Assembly (NCBI GenBank): GCA_035448625.1
Contig: DAOTJI010000027.1
Location: forward strand, 1-32,507
DNA length: 32,507 bases
Reading direction: 5' to 3'
Source: UBA8904 sp035448625
Lineage (GTDB): Bacteria > Desulfobacterota > Syntrophia > Syntrophales > Smithellaceae
In this document: piece by piece, positions 28,020-32,507 of the stretch
Numbering within the stretch: position 1 is the first letter of the stretch
Layout of the letters: the number at the start of each line of letters is the position of its first letter
Notes under the pieces: model-generated
What the model saw: only the letters and a program-made list of their open reading frames with translations
Told to the model about the DNA's origin: nothing
Databases searched by the model: none
Program-made: the position numbers and the translations under genes

Positions 28020-28101
28020 AATGAATCCTCCTTTTTAAAGGGTTTGAACCGGCCGAAAGGGACCGGCTGAAAGCAAAAGGGATGGGACGCATCATGATCC
28101 G

Positions 28102-28614
28102 TTACATTTTACGGCTGTCGTATGCCCAGTGCAGCAAGGCCTGGCGTTGCCTCCGGCGGCAGGAAAGGTCGCCGGCGGGACAGTGTCGGATGAGCTGGGA
28201 GACATGCCTTTGCATGGCCTTCCAGCGTTTGATTTGTCGGGTGTCGTCGGGAGAGCGGCGGCCCATCCAGTAGCGGCAGTACCACTGAAACCAGCCGCGG
28301 GGATCGTCGGGATGAATCCAGCCTTTGGCCACCCAATAGGAGAGGGGTTTGGAGGCGTTGACGCCGAAGCAGTTGAGCTTCGGATCATGGCGTTCGGGAC
28401 AGAGCTTGGCTTTGGCAAACCACGAGGCCGGGAATTCTCCACGGCAGTCCGTCATGTATTTTCCGCCGAAGACGCCGATTTCCAGCATCTGCCTGGGCGT
28501 CAGCTCCGGCTTGAATTCAGGGTCAAAATCCTTTCCGGCCGGTTTGGTCAGAACATAGCGGTAATTGTTCTGCATCCGGTCGCAAACGATGACCTCTCGG
28601 GGTTTCATGGTCAT
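28102..28614 (-). CDS. Conserved-looking protein of unknown function, coupled to dnaB
   Basis: I do not recognise a named family. The 170-residue protein is very rich in aromatic and basic residues, with eight Trp and seven Cys (11, 57, 72, 82, 113, 145, 152). The strongest motif is HPDDPRGWFQWYCRYWMGRR (101-120), followed by an Arg/Lys-rich part and an ending HWAYDSRK. I have an impression that similar proteins with a GWFQWYCRYY motif occur widely in bacteria and some eukaryotes, but cannot verify it. No signal peptide or membrane helix is visible; the composition would suit nucleic-acid binding, which is only a guess. The ATG overlaps the dnaB stop (ATGA), so it is translated as the last gene of the ribosomal/dnaB operon; a second ATG two codons later is possible. 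Confidence 0.75.
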   Translation of the reverse strand: MTMKPREVIVCDRMQNNYRYVLTKPAGKDFDPEFKPELTPRQMLEIGVFGGKYMTDCRGEFPASWFAKAKLCPERHDPKLNCFGVNASKPLSYWVAKGWIHPDDPRGWFQWYCRYWMGRRSPDDTRQIKRWKAMQRHVSQLIRHCPAGDLSCRRRQRQALLHWAYDSRKM

Positions 28615-29963
28615 GGAGACTCCGTCCGGGCCAGATTCTCAAAGGTGGTAAACCGATCCAGAAACGCGAGTTTGACCGGACCGGTGGGACCGTTGCGTTG
28701 CTTGCCGATGATGATTTCGGCGATGCCCTTTTCCGGGTTGTCGTCGGATTTATTATACACTTCGTCCCGGTAAATGAAAAGGATCACGTCCGCGTCCTGT
28801 TCAATGGCCCCGGATTCGCGCAAATCCGCCATTTGCGGCTTGCGGTTCGGTCGGTCTTCCACCTTGCGGTTGAGCTGGGAGAGGGCGATGACGGGCACCT
28901 TGAGCTCTTTGGCCAGCGCCTTGAGCGATCGGCTGATCTCGGAAATTTCCTGCTCGCGTGAGCTGGTATTGCCGCTGGACCGCATCAACTGAATATAATC
29001 CACGACGATCAATCCCAGGTCGCGGTCCGCTTTCAGGCGGCGGGATTTCGCCTTCATTTCCAGAACGGTGATGGCGGGCGTGTCGTCGATGTACAGCGGT
29101 GCTTCGGAGAGCCGTCCCGCCGCCGCCGTCAGCTTGGGCCAGTCGGTCTCCCCCAAAAACCCCTTGCGCATGCGCTGAGAATCCACTCTGGCCTCGGAGG
29201 CGAGCATGCGGAAAGCCAGTTGCTCCTTGGACATTTCCAGCGAAAAAATGGCGACGGGAGTCTGGGTTTCCAGCGCGGCGTGCTGGGCGACGTTGAGCGC
29301 GAAGGCGGTCTTGCCCATGCTCGGGCGTCCGGCGACAATGATCAGGTCCGAAGCCTGCAGGCCGGAGGTCATATCGTCGATTTTGTCGAATCCGGTGGGG
29401 ACGCCGGTGATCAGTTCCTTTCGGGTGAACAGGTCCTCGATGGACCGGAAGGTTTCCCGGACAATATCCTTGATCGGGTAAAAAGAGGTCCGCACCTTGC
29501 TTTCGGAAATTTCGAAAATGCGGTGCTCGGCGATATCCAGCACCTGATCGATGTCGGAGCCCGTTTCATAGCAGCTGTTGATGATCTCGGTGGCGGATCC
29601 GATCAGGCCGCGCAGAACCGATTTTCCCTTGACGATCTTCGCGTAATTGGCCGCATTGGCAGCCGTGGGGACATTGTCCACCAGAGATGCCAGATAGGCG
29701 ATGCCTCCGACCGAATCCAGCATTTTCTTGTCCCTGAGCGCGTTGCTGAGCGTGATCAGGTCCACCGGCTCATTTTTGTCCGCCATCTGCTCGATGACGG
29801 AAAAAATCTTCCGGTGCGCTTCACTGTAGAAGTCATCCTTGTTCAGGATTTCCTGCACCGCGTTGACGGTGCCGTTCTCCAGCAGAATGCTGCCCAGAAT
29901 GGACTGTTCAGCCTCGAGATTCTGAGGCGGCAGCTTGTAGAGGGAGGGATCGATGTCTTTCAT
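28611..29963 (-). CDS. dnaB: Replicative DNA helicase DnaB
   Basis: A 450-residue hexameric helicase that unwinds DNA at the replication fork. The N-terminal primase-interacting domain (PPQNLEAEQSILGSILLEN, 12-30) is followed by a linker and the RecA-like domain with Walker A AGRPSMGKTAFAL (211-223), Walker B LIVVDYIQLM, EISEISRSLKALAKEL and the arginine-containing ESGAIEQDADVILFIYRDE segment. No intein interrupts it. The start ATG overlaps the rplI stop by 4 bases and its stop overlaps the unknown protein gene, so all three are translationally coupled. Confidence 0.98.
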   Translation of the reverse strand: MKDIDPSLYKLPPQNLEAEQSILGSILLENGTVNAVQEILNKDDFYSEAHRKIFSVIEQMADKNEPVDLITLSNALRDKKMLDSVGGIAYLASLVDNVPTAANAANYAKIVKGKSVLRGLIGSATEIINSCYETGSDIDQVLDIAEHRIFEISESKVRTSFYPIKDIVRETFRSIEDLFTRKELITGVPTGFDKIDDMTSGLQASDLIIVAGRPSMGKTAFALNVAQHAALETQTPVAIFSLEMSKEQLAFRMLASEARVDSQRMRKGFLGETDWPKLTAAAGRLSEAPLYIDDTPAITVLEMKAKSRRLKADRDLGLIVVDYIQLMRSSGNTSSREQEISEISRSLKALAKELKVPVIALSQLNRKVEDRPNRKPQMADLRESGAIEQDADVILFIYRDEVYNKSDDNPEKGIAEIIIGKQRNGPTGPVKLAFLDRFTTFENLARTESP

Positions 29964-30415
29964 GATTCTTCGCCGACCACATGGACTTGGATTTCCGTTT
30001 CAACGCCGGGGTGCAGCTTTATGCGCACTTTGAATTCGCCCAGGGATTTAATCGGCTCGTCGTGTGCGATCATTTTGCGATCCACCGGGAAGCCTTTTTC
30101 CTTGAGGGCGGCTTCGATGTCCTTGGAGGTGACGGAGCCGAAGATTTTGTGCTGATCGCCCACTTTGCGGCGAAGCGTCAGCGTCACCTGGCTCAGTCGG
30201 GCGGCCAGATCCTGCGCGCCGGCTTTTTCCTTCTGCGTTTTTTGCAGGATATTCTTTTTGGCCAGTTCAAACGCCTTGACGTTTTTATCGTCCGCCTCGA
30301 CGGCCAGACCCTTCGGAATCAGCAGATTGCGGGCATAGCCGTCGTTGACCTTGACCAGGTCTCCGGCCTTGCCCAGGGAAGCGACGTTTTGTTTTAAAAT
30401 CACTTTCATGGCCAA
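29960..30415 (-). CDS. rplI: 50S ribosomal protein L9
   Basis: A 151-residue L9 with the N-terminal rRNA-binding domain MKVILKQNVASLGKAGDLVK and VNDGYARNLLIPKGLAVEA, the central connecting helix and the C-terminal domain (KIFGSVTSKDIEAALKEKG). The reading frame starts with ATGGCC two codons before MKVIL; AGGAGG precedes it by about 8 bases. It lies between the DUF2232 membrane protein gene and dnaB. Confidence 0.98.
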   Translation of the reverse strand: MAMKVILKQNVASLGKAGDLVKVNDGYARNLLIPKGLAVEADDKNVKAFELAKKNILQKTQKEKAGAQDLAARLSQVTLTLRRKVGDQHKIFGSVTSKDIEAALKEKGFPVDRKMIAHDEPIKSLGEFKVRIKLHPGVETEIQVHVVGEES

Positions 30416-30442
30416 ACCTCCTGTCCGTATGAAATGTAATCG

Positions 30443-31405
30443 TCAGTCCGCCGACCGGTCTTTGCGAAGATATTTGCGAAAATCGACCCAGAGATTGAAG
30501 AACCCCAGTGCCGCTATTGCTATCATAAGAATTTGTTGAATCGCAATTAAAAAATAGGCAAGGAAGCGGAAAAACGGGGAGATGTTTTTATGCTGAAAAA
30601 AGAAACTGACCATAGCAAGACCTTGCAGAAAATAGATCGAGGATACGACCAGCAAGACGTTCACCCCCGGAATACGGACGGAGTTTACGGGAACCGCGCT
30701 CAGGCCTCCCGCGGCAATGAAAATCCAGACCAGCCAGGCGGGCGCGCTCCATTCGGACAGGTTCGAAAGCTGAGGAAGGAGAACACCGCGGCTTTTCAGC
30801 AGCCGGCTTGCAGCGACCAGATTCAGCCACATCGTAAAGAGCGCCGCCATGACGCAAAGGGCGGGGAACAGCCGCGTGAACAGGGAGATCATCCGGGGCT
30901 TGCTGTCCGTAATAGATTGAAATTCTTCAGCATTCATGGGAATGCGGCTGTAGAATTGAATATTGAGTTCCACCGCCTCCCGAATGTTGTTTTCCACCAT
31001 CTGCCAGGGGGAGATCGACTGCTGCATACCGCCGTAAATGAAATAAAAAGCGATGGCCCCCAACAGGATAAGCGTCGGCAAAAGGACAACGGCTTCAACA
31101 GGGAAACGCTTTTCGGCGCTCCAGGCCATCAGCATCCCGGCGAATCCCATCGCCGCCAGGGCCGTCAACGGCGCGGCCGCATCCATGGCCCACAGCAGGA
31201 CGGCCACGATGCAGAATGATGCAAGAAAGGCCAGGAGGGTTTTTGCGGGATCGGCCAGAAACCAAAGGACGTAGAGCACCAGCGGGATCACCAGCAGGAA
31301 AACGAGTCCGGCAAAGGGAAGCAGCGAGGCTGTCAGAAAAAGCGTGATGATGAGCAACAGCCGCGGAAAAGAAACATGAAAAAACGATAAGGGCAATGTT
31401 GTCAA
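30443..31405 (-). CDS. DUF2232 (YybS-like) polytopic membrane protein, probable TTG start
   Basis: A roughly 320-residue integral membrane protein with about eight hydrophobic helices, a large loop around 130-175 (NNIREAVELNIQFYSRIPMN) and a C-terminal helix ending in a basic tail. It matches the DUF2232/YybS family, found between rpsR and rplI in many bacteria. Function is unknown. The start is uncertain: no ATG lies near the first helix, and the best candidate is TTG at 31405 with a weak AGG 8 bases upstream; the reading frame is open further upstream without an ATG or GTG. A terminator-like palindrome lies between it and rpsR. Confidence 0.78.
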   Translation of the reverse strand: MTTLPLSFFHVSFPRLLLIITLFLTASLLPFAGLVFLLVIPLVLYVLWFLADPAKTLLAFLASFCIVAVLLWAMDAAAPLTALAAMGFAGMLMAWSAEKRFPVEAVVLLPTLILLGAIAFYFIYGGMQQSISPWQMVENNIREAVELNIQFYSRIPMNAEEFQSITDSKPRMISLFTRLFPALCVMAALFTMWLNLVAASRLLKSRGVLLPQLSNLSEWSAPAWLVWIFIAAGGLSAVPVNSVRIPGVNVLLVVSSIYFLQGLAMVSFFFQHKNISPFFRFLAYFLIAIQQILMIAIAALGFFNLWVDFRKYLRKDRSAD

Positions 31406-31460
31406 AGCAAGGACCTGCGACGAAAAAACGGTAATGCCGTCAAACGGTACATCGGACGAA

Positions 31461-31504
31461 TAAAAACCGGCCGGTTCTTCTTCATCGGAATCAGACCGGC
31501 CGGT
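31461..31504 (-). terminator. Terminator or attenuator between rpsR and the DUF2232 gene
   Basis: ACCGGCCGGT occurs twice (31495-31504 and 31466-31475); each copy is self-complementary and the two can pair to form a 10-bp stem with a 19-base loop, followed on the minus strand by TTTTT. It lies 18 bases after the rpsR stop. It would end, or partially end, transcripts of the two ribosomal protein genes and lower expression of DUF2232, rplI and dnaB. Confidence 0.7.
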
Positions 31505-31521
31505 GGTTTTACAAAATTGGT

Positions 31522-31791
31522 TTATCGGCCTTCCGCGGTGACAAAAGGCATAATGGCGATGGTGCGCGCTCTTTTAACGGCAACGGTCAATTCCCGCTGA
31601 TGATAAGCGCAGTTGCCCGTGATTCTCCGGGGCATGATCTTGCCGCGCTCCGTGACAAAGTTGTTGAGAATCACCGGATTTTTATAATCAATTTTTACAT
31701 TGGAGTCCGTGCAGAACCGGCAGAATTTCTTTCGGTGGAAAAACTTTTTCTGAGGCGGACGGGAGGGTCTTTCTCCGTTGGGTGCAGCCAT
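31522..31791 (-). CDS. rpsR: 30S ribosomal protein S18
   Basis: An 89-residue S18 with KKFCRFCTDSNVKIDYKN and the RRITGNCAYHQRELTVAVKR motif that binds S6 and 16S rRNA. Two Cys in CRFC (CxxC) plus Cys and His in NCAYH look like a zinc-binding (C+) form rather than the Cys-lacking form many bacteria also have. I choose ATG at 31791, which has AGGAG 7 bases upstream; an ATG at 31797 would overlap the rpsF stop but lies too close to that site. Confidence 0.96.
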   Translation of the reverse strand: MAAPNGERPSRPPQKKFFHRKKFCRFCTDSNVKIDYKNPVILNNFVTERGKIMPRRITGNCAYHQRELTVAVKRARTIAIMPFVTAEGR

Positions 31792-31793
31792 GA

Positions 31794-32264
31794 TCATTCT
31801 CCTTTCGGTGTATTGTCTTCCCGGGGCTGGGCTTTCCGGAAAGGCGGCCGGGGGGGTCTTGCATCCCCTTGCGGCTTCTCTTCTTTCACGGGAGCCGTGT
31901 TGTCCGTTTCGATGCGGATTTGCGTGCGCTTCACTTCGGCGGCGGCGATTTCCGCGTCGATGCCTTCGCGGGTTACGGCGCCTTCCTTGGTGACCGTCAT
32001 GAATTTCAGAATCCGGTCGTCGATTTTAAAGTTTCTCTCCATTTCGGCCACGATGGACCCGTCGCCGGCATAGTCGATGAAAAAATAAAATCCGTCTTTT
32101 TGTTTTTTGATTTCGTAGGCCAGCCGCCGTTTACCCCATTTTTCCGCTTTGGCGATGACCCCTTTGCGTTCGGTGACGATGTTGGAAGACCTTTCCATGA
32201 TGGCGGTTAAGTCTTCTTCCGTTACATCCGTTTTGACAATAGCAATGACTTCGTATCTCTTCAA
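31794..32264 (-). CDS. rpsF: 30S ribosomal protein S6, TTG start
   Basis: A 156-residue S6, partner of S18 in the central domain of the small subunit. The core RYEVIAIVKTDVTEEDLTAI, KWGKRRLAYEIKKQKDGFYF and IDDRILKFMTVT is typical; the C-terminal extension after about 115 is charged and Pro-rich (QGDARPPRPPFRKAQPRED). The start codon is TTG at 32264, supported by GGAGG 5 bases upstream and by the KRYEV start. It is the first gene of the operon. Confidence 0.96.
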   Translation of the reverse strand: MKRYEVIAIVKTDVTEEDLTAIMERSSNIVTERKGVIAKAEKWGKRRLAYEIKKQKDGFYFFIDYAGDGSIVAEMERNFKIDDRILKFMTVTKEGAVTREGIDAEIAAAEVKRTQIRIETDNTAPVKEEKPQGDARPPRPPFRKAQPREDNTPKGE

Positions 32265-32267
32265 TTT

Positions 32268-32306
32268 TTCCTCCTTTCGGCTCTAAAGCCCCCGATTCGA
32301 GTCGGG
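32268..32306 (-). promoter_or_regulatory. Structured rpsF leader, possible S6:S18 autoregulation site
   Basis: Just before the rpsF ribosome-binding site the leader can form a hairpin CCCGA / TCGGG (32306-32291, 6-base loop) and directly after it a hairpin GGCT / AGCC (32290-32279, 4-base loop), followed by CCG-like sequence and AAAGGAGG. Many bacterial rpsF leaders carry a structure bound by the S6:S18 complex; whether this is that motif I cannot prove. Confidence 0.35.
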
Positions 32307-32338
32307 AGCAAGGGGAGTCCTTGTTTGAATGTGAGTGC

Positions 32339-32367
32339 CTTCTATCCCAAGCCGGTTTGAAAATCAA
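32339..32367 (-). promoter_or_regulatory. Candidate promoter of the rpsF operon
   Basis: On the minus strand TTGATT (32367-32362) and TAGAAG (32344-32339) are 17 bases apart. The transcript would start near 32332 and have a leader of about 68 bases containing the two hairpins before rpsF. The -35 matches 4 of 6 and the -10 4 of 6. Confidence 0.45.
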
Positions 32368-32452
32368 GGATTATGTTTCGGGCTTCAACCGACAGGTTGT
32401 TGCCCAAGTGAAAAGGGTGTTTGGTCAACAAGCCGTCCGCACGGTTTTAATC

Positions 32453-32486
32453 AAAAACCCCCTCAGTCGGAGAAGACCTGAGGGGG
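32453..32486 (-). terminator. Rho-independent terminator of a gene beyond the right edge
   Basis: Read on the minus strand, the stem CCCCCTCAG / CTGAGGGGG (32486-32478 with 32466-32458, 11-base loop) is followed by TTTTTG. There is no T run on the plus strand. It therefore ends a minus-strand transcript that enters from outside the window and isolates it from the rpsF operon. Between it and the rpsF gene, positions 32265-32452 contain the rpsF promoter and leader and no gene. Confidence 0.85.
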
Positions 32487-32507
32487 CGTTCTATTAACAC
32501 AGATCCT

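Noticed and set aside
28035..28070. Hairpin AGCCGG...CCGGTT (minus strand) before the phosphotriesterase gene as a terminator of the dnaB operon
   Set aside because: Stem is only six pairs with a G-T pair and it is not followed by a T run; I do not call it.

Overview
The window is a 32.5 kb piece of an anaerobic Gram-negative bacterial chromosome, GC roughly in the mid-50s percent. I place it, by inference, near the syntrophic or sulfate-reducing former Deltaproteobacteria (Syntrophales-like). The reasons are the block orders ispE / tRNA-Gln / prs / rplY / pth and rpsF / rpsR / DUF2232 / rplI / dnaB, a ferredoxin-linked 2-oxoacid oxidoreductase, a membrane pyrophosphatase, an oxygen-detoxification cassette typical of strict anaerobes, and an outer-membrane MipA-type protein with an RpoH-type sigma factor. 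No rRNA, plasmid, prophage, insertion sequence or CRISPR array is visible.

Left part (1-5.8 kb): a PAS-PAS-HD-GYP signalling protein cut by the left edge and, just upstream of it on the same minus strand, a CoA-transferase / acyl-CoA hydrolase. Divergent from these on the plus strand are a Cache-HAMP chemoreceptor and an SDR-family oxidoreductase that lacks the usual Tyr and Lys catalytic residues.

Redox part (5.8-11.7 kb): an FrhB-like iron-sulfur flavoprotein subunit overlaps iorA, with iorB close behind, a probable three-gene arylpyruvate (indolepyruvate):ferredoxin oxidoreductase unit. A sigma-70-like promoter then precedes a flavodiiron protein, a 52-residue rubredoxin and a rubrerythrin, which together reduce oxygen and peroxide.

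Middle (11.7-20.7 kb): MipA/OmpV outer-membrane protein, a small four-helix membrane protein, mutS and a YdcF-type membrane protein, tightly spaced. Convergent to them is rpoH, which starts at TTG just downstream of its own promoter. Back to back with it is a second strong promoter driving a probable c-di-AMP synthase (pyruvate-kinase-C-like domain plus diadenylate cyclase domain) followed by clpB. A second-messenger gene thus sits between the heat-shock sigma factor and the disaggregase.

Right part (20.7-32.5 kb): DUF1844 protein, ispE, tRNA-Gln, prs, rplY, pth and a divergent membrane pyrophosphatase, ending in a strong terminator. On the minus strand are a secreted phosphotriesterase-family hydrolase and the rpsF-rpsR-DUF2232-rplI-dnaB operon, ending with a conserved-looking 170-residue protein of unknown function. 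A terminator-like palindrome separates rpsR from the DUF2232 gene, and a structured leader precedes rpsF, itself TTG-started.

Most of the window is housekeeping. The points I would look at again are the diadenylate cyclase between rpoH and clpB, the altered D(X)7KXE motif of the pyrophosphatase, the FrhB-IorAB unit with an unusual ferredoxin motif, and the unknown protein coupled to dnaB. I found nothing that I can honestly call a wholly new system.
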